The notes under the pieces were generated by a model. The model was not told the DNA's origin. It made no database searches and saw only the letters and a list, made by a program, of their open reading frames with translations. From NCBI RefSeq assembly GCF_008728195.1, contig NZ_CP031598.1:3658001-3722000 (forward strand): 64,000 nt of DNA, given 5' to 3'. Origin of the DNA: Roseovarius indicus. GTDB taxonomy: Bacteria > Pseudomonadota > Alphaproteobacteria > Rhodobacterales > Rhodobacteraceae. The position numbers and the translations under genes are program-made. Each line of letters begins with the position of its first letter. Position 1 is the stretch's first letter. Positions 35,667 through 44,772 of the stretch are shown here, piece by piece.

Positions 35667-36599
35667 GTGGACTCAAGACAACTGAGGTATTTTCGCCAGA
35701 TCGTTGCGCATGGCTCGATGAGTTCTGCCGCACGCAGCCTCGGGGTGGCTCAACCGTCGCTTTCACAACTGGTCAGATCGCTCGAGACCACGCTCGGCAC
35801 CGAGCTTCTGGTGCGCTCGGCCCGCGGCATATCGCCCACCGAGGCAGGCGAACGGCTCGAGTCCTACGCCGTCCGCATCGAGCGCCTGCTCGACGATGCC
35901 CGCACCGACGTGGCCAATATCGGTTCTTCCCCTGCAGGCCGTGTCGCGTTCGGTATGCCGCCCTCGATCTGCATGGCGTTGTCGATCCCGATGGCCGAGA
36001 CGCTGCGCCTGGAGCAGCCGGAAATCCAGTTCTGCGTGACCGAGGCAATGAGCGGCCACCTGCGGGAATGGGTGATGAATGGCGAGATCGACATGGCCAT
36101 CCTCTACGACAACACGGGGCTTGGCGATTGCACCTCGGCCTTTCTGCTGACCGAGGAGCTTTGGTTCTACTCGGCCGCCGATGACTGGCCCTTCGACACC
36201 CCCCCGGGCGAGCCCGTCGACCTGAGGGACGTGATCACGACCTTCCTCGTGCTGCCATCTAAGCGGCACGGCCTGCGGAAATTCATCGACCGGGTGGCGC
36301 AGGCCGAAAGCCGCAAGCCGCTGGTGACGCTCGAGATGGACTCTCTGCCGCAGATCAAGTCTCTGGTCGCCCGGGGTAGTGGCTACACGATCATTTCACC
36401 GGCAGCGGTCATCGACCTCGTGGAAGATGGCAAGCTGCTCGGCAGCCCGATCCGGGGCCCGAGACTGAGCCGGAAGATCTATCTCGTCCGGTCCGCCGTG
36501 AACCGGATCACCGCCGCCTGCCGCGCAACCGAGGAGTGTTGCCGCGAGGTGGTCGACGATCTCGTCACGCGGGGCATCTGGCAGGCAAACCTCGCCTGA
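35667..36599 (+). CDS. LysR-family transcriptional regulator
   Basis: A 310-aa regulator. The N-terminal winged helix-turn-helix (RQLRYFRQIVAHGSMSSAAR, LGVAQPSLSQLVRSLE) is followed by a periplasmic-binding-protein-like effector domain (AGRVAFGMPPSICMALSIPM, DMAILYDN). The GTG at 35667 is chosen for GAGGAGG six bases upstream; an ATG at 35643 is in frame but lacks a site. It faces, tail to tail, the MmgE/PrpD gene at the end of the 36.6-51 kb series, so it may control that series; this is inference from position only. Confidence 0.92.
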   Translation: MDSRQLRYFRQIVAHGSMSSAARSLGVAQPSLSQLVRSLETTLGTELLVRSARGISPTEAGERLESYAVRIERLLDDARTDVANIGSSPAGRVAFGMPPSICMALSIPMAETLRLEQPEIQFCVTEAMSGHLREWVMNGEIDMAILYDNTGLGDCTSAFLLTEELWFYSAADDWPFDTPPGEPVDLRDVITTFLVLPSKRHGLRKFIDRVAQAESRKPLVTLEMDSLPQIKSLVARGSGYTIISPAAVIDLVEDGKLLGSPIRGPRLSRKIYLVRSAVNRITAACRATEECCREVVDDLVTRGIWQANLA

Positions 36600-36603
36600 G
36601 AGG

Positions 36604-37917
36604 TCAATCCGAAAGGCTGTCGCCGAGTGCCTGCGCAGCCATCCCGTCCAGCTGATCGAGACGGTTCCAGATGGCGACCCCGCGCGGGCCCAGAACGGCC
36701 TCGGCCTTGGCGCGCAGCTTGCCGGCCAGAACCTCCTCGGGAATCGGCGCATCGAGGTCATGGCGGATGGTCAGGCTGCGCCCGTCCACGAGGGTCAACG
36801 CGCCCTCGGCCTGCGCGTCGGTCAGGCTCTCGTCGCCCTCCACGGTGACCTTGTCGGCAAAGGTCGCAAGCTCGGTGTCGGTGCAGATGTCGTCGGTGTA
36901 GGTCCGGTCGCTGCCCGTCTGATCGCCCCGCAGGGTCATACCGGCAAGCCACTTGTAGGAAAACTTCGCCTCGAGCCCGGTCCGCGGCGCGGGATTGTTG
37001 CAGACGCGAAGCCAGCGGGGCGCCGTGCGCAGGTGAAGGGCCTCGATATCGGAAAGGGCAAGCGTCTCCGCCTTCCGCACCTCGGAGAGCGCCTCGATCA
37101 TCGCGTGCAGCCCGTGACAGCAGGCGTGCAGCTTGTACTTGTTGTCGCGGAACAGGAAGGTTTCCGGCGGCGGCGTGACCCACCCGGCCCCGGGGTCAGG
37201 CTGGGGCGTGTGCGTTTCGACAAAGCCCTGCACGCCCATCAGCCCGTCATCGGCCGAGGTGAAGCCGAGCCCCGCCAGCTGCGCACATTCCACGCCATTG
37301 GCCGCGGCGATACCGGCATTGTACGGCTTGCCCATGGTGCCGAATTGCGACTTCAGGCCCGATGCGCGGGTGGCGCAGAGGCTCAGCGCCGTGCGCATCT
37401 GGTCCTTGTCCAGACCGTAAAGGCGGCCCGCCGCTGCAGTCGCGCCAAAGGCCCCGGCGGTGGCTGTCTGGTGAAAGCCAAGATTGTAATGCGCGCTGCC
37501 CAGAACCACGCCCACTCGGATTGCCACCTCGGCACCGACAAGAAACGCCTCGACCACCTCTTCCACGCTGGCGGCCTGGTCCTCGCCCGCGGCGAGGGCT
37601 GCCGGGTAGATGCCCACCGACAGGTGCCCGACATGAGCAAAATGGGTATCGTCGTAATCGAGCGCGTGGCTGGTTGCCCCGTTGACCAGCGCCGCCATCC
37701 GGGCCGGCACGCGCGCGCCGCCGAAGACCGAAGCCACTGGCTTGCCGCCCTCGCGATCTGCCAGTTGGCGCAGTTTCTCAGCCAGCGGCTCGCCGATACC
37801 GGCGACACCGCAGGTCACCCAGTCGAGCAGTGAATAACGCGCCAGTTGCAGTTCGTGCTTGGGCAGCTGGTTGCGCGGAAGAAGCGCGAGGCCTGCAAGA
37901 TCGTCAATGAACGCCAT
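36604..37917 (-). CDS. MmgE/PrpD-family protein
   Basis: A 437-aa enzyme of the 2-methylcitrate dehydratase/immune-responsive gene 1 fold. It shows the expected early ALDYDDTHFAHVGHLSVGIY segment with conserved Asp and His, then ASGLKSQFGTMGKPYNAGIA and KLHACCHGLHAMIEAL. Known members dehydrate 2-methylcitrate or decarboxylate cis-aconitate, but many family members have unknown substrates; no prp cluster is present. The ATG at 37917 is preferred to an upstream in-frame start with random-looking residues. It is last in the minus-strand series, 138 bp after the symporter gene, so possibly a separate unit. Confidence 0.88.
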   Translation of the reverse strand: MAFIDDLAGLALLPRNQLPKHELQLARYSLLDWVTCGVAGIGEPLAEKLRQLADREGGKPVASVFGGARVPARMAALVNGATSHALDYDDTHFAHVGHLSVGIYPAALAAGEDQAASVEEVVEAFLVGAEVAIRVGVVLGSAHYNLGFHQTATAGAFGATAAAGRLYGLDKDQMRTALSLCATRASGLKSQFGTMGKPYNAGIAAANGVECAQLAGLGFTSADDGLMGVQGFVETHTPQPDPGAGWVTPPPETFLFRDNKYKLHACCHGLHAMIEALSEVRKAETLALSDIEALHLRTAPRWLRVCNNPAPRTGLEAKFSYKWLAGMTLRGDQTGSDRTYTDDICTDTELATFADKVTVEGDESLTDAQAEGALTLVDGRSLTIRHDLDAPIPEEVLAGKLRAKAEAVLGPRGVAIWNRLDQLDGMAAQALGDSLSD

Positions 37918-38055
37918 GGGTGGGCTCCGGTTTGGGCGTTGTGTCTGCAAGGTCGAATAGCACACCGCGAGAGGGGATAGAACGGCCCGGCTGGGGGCCA
38001 TTCACTTTGTCGGCCAGGCCATAACCTTGCGCAATGGCTCTGGTTCGCTCATCGA

Positions 38056-39915
38056 TCACGAGGCCTTCTTTACGACCCTCTCCAGTCCGGCGGCCAGCCA
38101 GTCTGGGGTGCGCCGGTCTTCCGGCGCGCCAAGCGTGATCGGCTTGATGCGCTCGGCCGATGTCCGGCCCAGTCCGACACGGTAGGCGAACCACCACACC
38201 AGCAGCACGCCCAGCAGCCAGAAAAGGATCTGCCAGACCCAGAGCGACGGGATGCCCAGGTCTGCCGACCGCTCGGTAAAGATCGGCTCGCTGAAGAACG
38301 TGTTGCCGAGGATGGCCCCCGGCCCGTAGGCAAGGAACCCCCAGAGCAGCATCAGCGACCACAAAAGCCCCCGCCCGCCCGTCTGGCGCGGCGGCAGGGC
38401 TGCCTCGACCGCATCGTGCAGGCGGTCACGCTGAAACCGGTCGGGCGCGCGCAGCGTGGCGGCCGAGCTCAACAGGACAAAGGCCAGGTTGAACGCCAGC
38501 CCCCAGGCCGCCGAGTGGATGGTCAGCGGCCAGCGGCCCCAGGGCAGCTCGACGAAGAGCGACTCGAACAGGATCAGGCCCAGCGGCTCGGTGAAGGTCA
38601 CGATCAGGCAGCCGATGGCGAGCCCCGCCATGACTGCGCCGCGGCTGATCACGCGAAGGAATGTCAGCCCCAGAAGCGCTGGCAGAAGCTGCACCGAGAG
38701 CGGCAATGCCACGCTGGCCCCGATGGCGCAGATCAGCGGCGCGAAACTGGCGGCGAGCGCCACGAAGAAGAAGGCGAAGCCCAATGCGATACGATGGCCG
38801 AGGCGTGTCTGCCGGGCATCGAGCTTCGGGAAGAGATAGGTCAGCACGAGCTCGCGCGTGATCAGGATGGACCCGCCGGTGACGAAGAAACTGACCGCCA
38901 GCAGCCCGCCGATCATCATCAGCAGCAAAAGCCCTGCCCCGGCCAGTGGCTCGATTTCGAAAAGCGTACCGGCCAGCGCCACGGGCCCGTCGGCCATCCG
39001 CGCCGCCAGAACCGGGCCGCCCAGAACGAAGCCGCCCGCGACAAGCCCCGCCAGAAGCCACACGGTCGACACGCCGAAGCCGCGCCCGGCCGGTGCGGTC
39101 TGGCCGAGATAGAGCACCGCCGGAGAGAACACGATTCCGAGCAGCGCCACGGATGACGACGCGATGGCGGCCGCCGTGAAGATCCCGCCAGGCGGCATTG
39201 CCTTGCCGATCCCGGCCGAGTTCTGCAGGACACCGGGGATACGATCCCAAAGGATGCCGTCGGCGACGCCGATGGGTTGCGCCGGAAAACCCGGGCCGGT
39301 GGCGGTGATCTCGGTCAGAATGGTCAGCCCCGGCAACAGCAGCGCCAGAAGCCCGGAATACATTGCCAGCGTCATGATCGTCGCCCGCCAGCCTCCGACA
39401 ATGGCCGGAATGGCCAGCGCGATGGCGATCAGCCAGACCCCGGCCGCACGGGGGATAAGACCCTCGGTCGCCGCCTCGAGCAGGACGGACACCGTCGACA
39501 GGATATGACCCGCGAAAGGCAGCGCGAAAAGCACGGTGAGCCCCATCACGATCACCCGAAGCGCCACGGAATCGTAGAACCTTCCCAGTGCTTCACCGGG
39601 CGTGGAAAGCCCCGCCACCCGCGTGGCCATCCAAAGCCGGTTCCAGACCAGCAGTGCCGCGATGGCAACAAGCACCAGCCCGGCCGAAACGTGCGAGGCC
39701 TGAAGGCCGAACCGCCCGACCATGGCGAAATGCCGCTCCACCCCCAGCCCGGCCGCGGCCAGTCCCGGCAGAAGGAACATCACCGCCCAGCCCGGCAGGT
39801 TCGCGCCGCCATCGGCAAAATCGCCGGGCGGGCCGCCGACCCGCGCCGTGCGGGCCGCGAAATAGAGACCGTAAAGCGCGATCAGCACGAGCAAACTGAG
39901 AAGCAGCGGTGTCAC
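38056..39915 (-). CDS. Sodium:solute symporter-like membrane protein
   Basis: A 619-aa protein with about 13 transmembrane segments. The early segments, GFGVSTVWLLAGLVAGGFVL and GGSILITRELVLTYLFPKLD, fit the SSS family (acetate/pantothenate permease-like) but the usual sodium-site motif is not obvious, so the assignment is moderate. The C-terminus adds two extra helices (LWVWQILFWLLGVLLVWWFA) and a basic tail. It starts with GTG at 39915, overlapping the previous stop as GTGA, so it is coupled to the four-helix protein, as in transporters with a small partner subunit. Confidence 0.78.
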   Translation of the reverse strand: MTPLLLSLLVLIALYGLYFAARTARVGGPPGDFADGGANLPGWAVMFLLPGLAAAGLGVERHFAMVGRFGLQASHVSAGLVLVAIAALLVWNRLWMATRVAGLSTPGEALGRFYDSVALRVIVMGLTVLFALPFAGHILSTVSVLLEAATEGLIPRAAGVWLIAIALAIPAIVGGWRATIMTLAMYSGLLALLLPGLTILTEITATGPGFPAQPIGVADGILWDRIPGVLQNSAGIGKAMPPGGIFTAAAIASSSVALLGIVFSPAVLYLGQTAPAGRGFGVSTVWLLAGLVAGGFVLGGPVLAARMADGPVALAGTLFEIEPLAGAGLLLLMMIGGLLAVSFFVTGGSILITRELVLTYLFPKLDARQTRLGHRIALGFAFFFVALAASFAPLICAIGASVALPLSVQLLPALLGLTFLRVISRGAVMAGLAIGCLIVTFTEPLGLILFESLFVELPWGRWPLTIHSAAWGLAFNLAFVLLSSAATLRAPDRFQRDRLHDAVEAALPPRQTGGRGLLWSLMLLWGFLAYGPGAILGNTFFSEPIFTERSADLGIPSLWVWQILFWLLGVLLVWWFAYRVGLGRTSAERIKPITLGAPEDRRTPDWLAAGLERVVKKAS

Positions 39916-40382
39916 CGGCGCCCACCCCTGTGCGGAAGGCGAGACGCAGGGCGCAGGTTGTTGTCGCGGATGACGTCGAACCTCTCGAAGGCGCCGCGCG
40001 GCCCGAAGGCTATCACGAGGTAGATGATCACCGCCACGACCAGCGAAGCCAGACCCAGCGCCACCGGAAGCACGACACGCTCGGCCATCTCGGCCGGGGC
40101 CACCAGCACGGTGAGCAGCAGCGCCACGATCCCGACGGCAAAGGCAACCATGCCAAGCGCCGTCTCGCCCGCCGTGAACCGGGTCTTGAGTACGGCATTG
40201 ACGATGACATGGCCCACAAAGCCGAGGATCAGCACCGCGAAACCCGCCCCGATCCACCACGCGCCGCCACCGGCCGTCACGCCCTTGTGCAGCAGCGCGG
40301 CGGCCAGGAAGACCGCCGGCGACCAGATCGCCATCACCAGCCCGTGGCGGTCGAGGCGGTCGAAGAGGTTGTTCTCGATCAT
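39912..40382 (-). CDS. Four-helix membrane protein
   Basis: A 156-aa protein with four predicted transmembrane helices (about residues 14-32, 40-63, 72-92 and 100-125) and a basic C-terminal tail. I do not recognise a family. Small membrane proteins often precede SSS-type symporters, and the GTGA overlap with that gene suggests a paired subunit. It lies 20 bp after the flotillin-like gene. Confidence 0.75.
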   Translation of the reverse strand: MIENNLFDRLDRHGLVMAIWSPAVFLAAALLHKGVTAGGGAWWIGAGFAVLILGFVGHVIVNAVLKTRFTAGETALGMVAFAVGIVALLLTVLVAPAEMAERVVLPVALGLASLVVAVIIYLVIAFGPRGAFERFDVIRDNNLRPASRLPHRGGRR

Positions 40383-40402
40383 CGCGGTCTCACCCTGCCC
40401 GG

Positions 40403-42622
40403 TCAGTCATCCTTGCCGCCGGAACTGCCGTCTCCGCCCTTCACCTCGGGGAAGTTGCGGAACGACATGCCGCCGGCCGAGCCGAGGTTCTTCAGAGGCA
40501 GGCCGATCTCTTCCATCAGCCCGTCGACGAACGCGACCTGGGTGCGGTATTTCATGGCGGAGTTCACCACCGAATCCGACACGCTGCCGCCCCCGCCGGT
40601 GCCATCGCCGCCGCCCGAGCCGCCACCGCGCATCTCGGACGGGCTGTTGAGGCCCGGCAGGCCGTCGACCTGAAGGATCTTGATCGACTCGATGTTCTCC
40701 ATCGGCTTGACCTGCTCGCGAATGATTTCGGGCAGGCGGTTGACCACGGCCTCGAGGATGGCGCTGCGCCGCGCCTCGTCGTTGCGCATGTTCTCGGCCT
40801 CGTTGAGCTTGCGATTGCCCTCGGCATCGACGCCATAGCGGAACTCGGCGGCACGCGCCTCGGCCATGTCGCCCTCGGCGCGCTGTTCGCTGGCGCTCTT
40901 CTCGGCCTCGGCCTGCTTGACCAGCCTGATGGTCTCGCGCTGCGCGCGGGCCTCGGCGTCGATGACCTCGATCGTCTTGGCACGGTTGGCCTTCTCGGCG
41001 GCGCGGGCCGACTCGATCTGCTCTTCGGTCTGGGCGAGGATCTTTTGCGCCTCCGCCTCGCTGGTCCGGGCCACGGCCTCGTCGATGGCCTTGTTGACCA
41101 CGGCGATCAGTCGCTCTTTCTCGGCGATGTCGATTTCCATCTGCCGCTCGATATCGAACCGTTCGATATAGCGCCGCGCGGCCACCCGCAGTTCTTCGAC
41201 TTCGCGGTCGGCGACGATGCGGGCATCCTCGATCTCGCGGAAGCTGGCGGTCTCGGCCAGCTTGATCTTGTGCTCACGCTGGATTTCGCGGGCACGGATC
41301 TGTTCCTCGGTCTCGACCCGGTTGCTTTCCACGGCCAGCTTGCGGGCCAGTATCGCGCGTTCCTGCTCGGTTTCCGATTCCGCGACCGAGACGCTGATTT
41401 CCTTCTCCCGAGTCACATCGGCCAGCTCGATGAATTTCTCGGTGTTGATCCGGGCGTTCTCGATTTCCTGTTGCGACAGGTAATGTGCATGCTGGATCTC
41501 GGCGTTGCTCTTGGCCTCGTAGGTTTCAAGCTCCAGCCGCGATTTGATCTGCGCCTCGCGCACCTCCTGTTCGCGCTCGATACGCTCTGACTCTACCTGC
41601 CGGCGGGTCTGGATGCGCTCGGTCTCGAGGCGGGATTTCGCGGTGATATCGGCCAGCTCGGTGTCGCGCAGTCGCTCGATCTCGTAGGACCGGATTTCGT
41701 TTTCGCTACGAATACGTTCCTCGTCGATGGCCCGCGACTTGGCGATCTTGACGCGCTCGGATTCCTCTTCCGTCCTGGTGCGGGCCTGGGTGATGGCGAT
41801 CTGCGAAGTGGAGCGTTCGGCCTCGATCGCCGCGGCCTGCTGAGATTTGCGAGTCTCGATGTCGCGGCTCTGATCGAGCCGGACATATTCGAGATCGCGG
41901 TCGATCTCGATCACCCGTTGTTCGGCTTCGAAATCGCGGGTCTTGATCTGCACCTTGGTTTCGTTCTCGATCTGATTGCGCAGCTTGCGGCGCTCTTCGG
42001 TTTCCCGCACGATCAGGGTCAAACCTTCGGAGTCGAAGAAGTTCGACGGGTCGAAGACCGAGATATCCGCCTGGTTGAGCGAGGTGAGCGACGCGGTTTC
42101 AAGCTCCAGCCCGTTCTTTTCGAGAACCCCTTCCAGCAGCTGTGTCACCTGCCGGATGAAGCCTGCACGATCCTGGTGGATCTCGTCCATCGTCATCGAC
42201 GCGGCGACGGTCGACATCGCATCGACCAGCCGGCCCTGGATCACCTCCTTCAGGGCCATCGCATCCTGCGTGCGCGCGCCAAGGGTGCGCGCGGCGGCCG
42301 AAACGCCCTCTTCCGTCGCCACCACCCGCACGAAGAACTCGGTCGTGATGTCGATCCGCATCTTGTTCTTGGTGATCAGCGATTGCTCGCCCTGCCGCCG
42401 GATCTCGATCGGGATGGCGTTCATGTTCACCACGGTGATGTCGTGAACGATCGGGATCACCAGCGCCCCGCCGCCCATCACGACCCGCTCGCCGCCCGAA
42501 CCGGTTCGGACGAAACTCTGGTCTTTCGAGGAATGGCGATAGAGCCAGTGCAGCAGGTAGACCCCCACTGCGATCAGGATCGTGATCAGGATGACGATTG
42601 CGATGATATCGGCACCGGTCAT
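40403..42622 (-). CDS. Flotillin-like SPFH protein with extended coiled coil
   Basis: A 739-aa membrane-anchored scaffold. One N-terminal transmembrane segment (about residues 4-27, IIAIVILITILIAVGVYLLH) is followed by an SPFH/band-7 domain (about 38-200; GGGALVIPIVHDITVVNM, RIDITTEFFVRV). About 400 residues of charged heptad sequence come next (ERIQTRRQVESERIEREQEV and similar), then a conserved helical segment (ILEAVVNRLPEIIREQVKPM), a Gly-rich linker and a tail. This is the YqiK/flotillin architecture, with a coiled coil longer than in typical FloA. Flotillins organise membrane microdomains, so it may cluster the transporters and the rhodopsin-like protein encoded beside it. Confidence 0.9.
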   Translation of the reverse strand: MTGADIIAIVILITILIAVGVYLLHWLYRHSSKDQSFVRTGSGGERVVMGGGALVIPIVHDITVVNMNAIPIEIRRQGEQSLITKNKMRIDITTEFFVRVVATEEGVSAAARTLGARTQDAMALKEVIQGRLVDAMSTVAASMTMDEIHQDRAGFIRQVTQLLEGVLEKNGLELETASLTSLNQADISVFDPSNFFDSEGLTLIVRETEERRKLRNQIENETKVQIKTRDFEAEQRVIEIDRDLEYVRLDQSRDIETRKSQQAAAIEAERSTSQIAITQARTRTEEESERVKIAKSRAIDEERIRSENEIRSYEIERLRDTELADITAKSRLETERIQTRRQVESERIEREQEVREAQIKSRLELETYEAKSNAEIQHAHYLSQQEIENARINTEKFIELADVTREKEISVSVAESETEQERAILARKLAVESNRVETEEQIRAREIQREHKIKLAETASFREIEDARIVADREVEELRVAARRYIERFDIERQMEIDIAEKERLIAVVNKAIDEAVARTSEAEAQKILAQTEEQIESARAAEKANRAKTIEVIDAEARAQRETIRLVKQAEAEKSASEQRAEGDMAEARAAEFRYGVDAEGNRKLNEAENMRNDEARRSAILEAVVNRLPEIIREQVKPMENIESIKILQVDGLPGLNSPSEMRGGGSGGGDGTGGGGSVSDSVVNSAMKYRTQVAFVDGLMEEIGLPLKNLGSAGGMSFRNFPEVKGGDGSSGGKDD

Positions 42623-42654
42623 GACATGTTTCCTTCCTTAACGCCGGGGGGCGG

Positions 42655-43344
42655 TCAGTAGCGGTCCTGGCCGGCGACGGCCACGACGATGAGAGACGGG
42701 ATGATGAGGTTGACGATGTCGAACACGCTGTAGAGCACGATCACACCGCCCGATTGTCCGACGCCGATCACGACGTCGACGAAATGCAGGATCGGATAGG
42801 CGGCCCAGCCCACGGTCATCAGCAGCCGGATCCAGAAATAGCCGATGCGGACGGGGCGCGAGGATTTGCGCACCGCCTCGGACATGGCGCCGAAATACAT
42901 CTCGCCCAGGATGTAGAGCCAGAAGGCGATCGACAGCAGCGCGCCCAAGGTCGGGTTGAAGAAGCTGGCATCCCCCAGCCAGCGGCCGAAGACCATCAGA
43001 AGCGCCGCCCCGGTGATGCGCCAGAACACGCCGACCGGCACGGGGCCTTGGGTGCGGGCGAAGAAATAGACCGCCGCCACCTGTAGCGGATGCACCGTGT
43101 ACCACGCCGAGAAGCGCACGCCGGCACTGGCCTCGCCGCCCGAGAACCAGAAGCCCGCCGCTCCGGCATAATAAAGCGCCGTGGCAAGGCAGGCCGTGCC
43201 GACCAAGCCCTCGGGCACCCGCCAGCGTTCGTTTGACCAGCTGAGACCCACGTAACAGATCATCGCCGAGGCCAGGCTCATCAGGGCAAGCCCGGTCAGG
43301 GCGCTGGCGACCACGTCGGCGGAGGTATAGAGAGTAGTGAACAT
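42655..43344 (-). CDS. Microbial-rhodopsin homologue lacking the retinal-binding lysine
   Basis: A 229-aa seven-helix protein. It can be aligned by eye along its length with green proteorhodopsin: helix C RFSAWYTVHPLQVAAVYFF against RYIDWLLTVPLLICEFYLI, helix D ALLMVFGRWLGDA, helix E SIAFWLYILGEMYFG, helix F VGWAAYPILHF against FGWAIYPVGYF, and helix G LYSVFDIVNLIIPSLIVV against IYNLADFVNKILFGLIIW. Arg77, Trp180, Tyr183, Pro184 and Asp209 of the retinal pocket are kept. Proton acceptor Asp97 is Ala80, donor Glu108 is Ala91, and Schiff-base Lys231 is Leu213 (codon CTC, 42706-42708). It therefore cannot bind retinal covalently. The upstream permease stop overlaps its ribosome site (TGAGGAA). 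Confidence 0.88.
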   Translation of the reverse strand: MFTTLYTSADVVASALTGLALMSLASAMICYVGLSWSNERWRVPEGLVGTACLATALYYAGAAGFWFSGGEASAGVRFSAWYTVHPLQVAAVYFFARTQGPVPVGVFWRITGAALLMVFGRWLGDASFFNPTLGALLSIAFWLYILGEMYFGAMSEAVRKSSRPVRIGYFWIRLLMTVGWAAYPILHFVDVVIGVGQSGGVIVLYSVFDIVNLIIPSLIVVAVAGQDRY

Positions 43345-43353
43345 TGCGTTTCC

Positions 43354-44772
43354 TCAGACGGTGGCCCGGATATGCGGTGAGCGCCCGTAAAGAGCGACCA
43401 TCGGCAGGATCAGCAGACCGAAGATGAACTGTTGCCATTCGTACTGGAGCCCGATGCCCTGCAGGAACGAGGTCAGCACCTGCAGCACGAGGACACCGAT
43501 CACGGTGAAGCCATAACCGCCGTTGCCGCCCAGCAGCGAGGTGCCCCCGATGACGACAGCGGCCAGCGTGGTGAAAAGATAGGGGTCGCCCACCCCGATG
43601 AACGCCCCGCCGGACCAGCCCAGCAGAAGCGAGCCGGTCAGCGCCGCGAAGACGCCCGAGATCGTGTAGCAGCCGACCCAGTACTTGAACTCGCTCACGC
43701 CGATCAGGCTGGCCGAGCGGCGGTTGCCGCCGAGGGCATAGAGGTTACGGCCCCAGGCCGTGGTTCTCAGCCCGATGATCATGAGAATGGCGATGATGAT
43801 CCAGATGGCGATGGTGGGCGGGAAGTTCATGCCGATGAACTTTCCGTTCATCGCCGCCAGGTTCGACAGCCATTTCGGCACCGTCCCGAACACGTTCCCG
43901 GCGAATTGCGAGCCGATAGAAGTCATGATCTGGGTGAAGCCTGCAAGCGCAAAGCCCGACCCAAGCGTCACGATCAGTGCCTGCCCCTGCAAACGGAAGC
44001 TCATGATGCCATTGAGAAGCCCGACGATGCCGCCCAGCACGAGTATGAAGCCGAAGGCCACGAAGGACGGCACGCCGAGCGTGATCAGGAACAGAAGCGC
44101 GATGTTGGACGACCCGATCACGAAGGGAATCGACAGGTCGAGCCCGCCCAGAAGCGCCACCATCGTCTGCCCGACGCTTGCGATGCCGAGAAAGGCCGCG
44201 AACAGCAGGATCGCCTTGATGTTTGGCCCCGAGAGGAACCCCTCGATCGAGAAGGACGAGATCACGATCAGCGCGAAGAGTACGATCAGCCCGATGAAGG
44301 CGCTGCGGCCCGAGGCGAACTGGCCCGAGACCTTGAAGGCGAATAGCAGGATCAGCTCGAGGACGAGGAAGCCGATCAGGTTCTTGATCGACCGGAACTC
44401 CGGGATGGCCGCCGTCAGCAGCAGGTAGAGCACCAGCAGCCCGGCCATCGCGATGATCAGCACGCGGTTGTTGCGCCAGAGCTTGCGCGCGCGGCCGCTG
44501 CGGTCTTCCTGCTCTTCCTCGGTTTCCTCTGCGCGGGCCGCGGCATTGGCCTCAAAGGCGGCCACGATATAGTTGAGCAGCAGGAAGAGAACCGTCGCCG
44601 TCAGGATGGTGAAAAGTATCACCCGCTGGGCCGAGACCTCCTGCGCGAACCCCACGCCCAGGCCGATCGCCGCCACGACCAGCGACAGGCCGATATTCAG
44701 CCAGATCAGCGCGAAGGACTTCGGCATAGGCAGCACGGAGACGCGGCCCCTGGTATCGGAACGCCCGGTCAT
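43354..44772 (-). CDS. Ribose-type ABC transporter permease, N-terminally extended
   Basis: A 472-aa inner-membrane permease of the RbsC/BPD_transp_2 family. The canonical core (about 180-465) includes VGQTMVALLGGLDLSIPFVI, GFILVLGGIVGLLNGIMSF and the ATPase-contact region TTAWGRNLYALGGNRRSASL. Ahead of it lie about 130 extra residues with four hydrophobic segments separated by an acidic cytoplasmic stretch (EETEEEQEDRSGRARK), unusual for a family of about 330 aa. The start overlaps the other permease by four bases (ATGA). Confidence 0.9.
   Translation of the reverse strand: MTGRSDTRGRVSVLPMPKSFALIWLNIGLSLVVAAIGLGVGFAQEVSAQRVILFTILTATVLFLLLNYIVAAFEANAAARAEETEEEQEDRSGRARKLWRNNRVLIIAMAGLLVLYLLLTAAIPEFRSIKNLIGFLVLELILLFAFKVSGQFASGRSAFIGLIVLFALIVISSFSIEGFLSGPNIKAILLFAAFLGIASVGQTMVALLGGLDLSIPFVIGSSNIALLFLITLGVPSFVAFGFILVLGGIVGLLNGIMSFRLQGQALIVTLGSGFALAGFTQIMTSIGSQFAGNVFGTVPKWLSNLAAMNGKFIGMNFPPTIAIWIIIAILMIIGLRTTAWGRNLYALGGNRRSASLIGVSEFKYWVGCYTISGVFAALTGSLLLGWSGGAFIGVGDPYLFTTLAAVVIGGTSLLGGNGGYGFTVIGVLVLQVLTSFLQGIGLQYEWQQFIFGLLILPMVALYGRSPHIRATV

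Noticed and set aside
41918..42661. 247-codon plus-strand frame opposite the flotillin gene
   Set aside because: Antisense shadow with no start context; the coiled-coil gene on the minus strand explains the sequence.
42655..43344. Calling the rhodopsin homologue a light-driven proton pump or phototaxis sensor
   Set aside because: The Schiff-base lysine, proton acceptor and donor are all replaced, so covalent retinal photochemistry is not supported.
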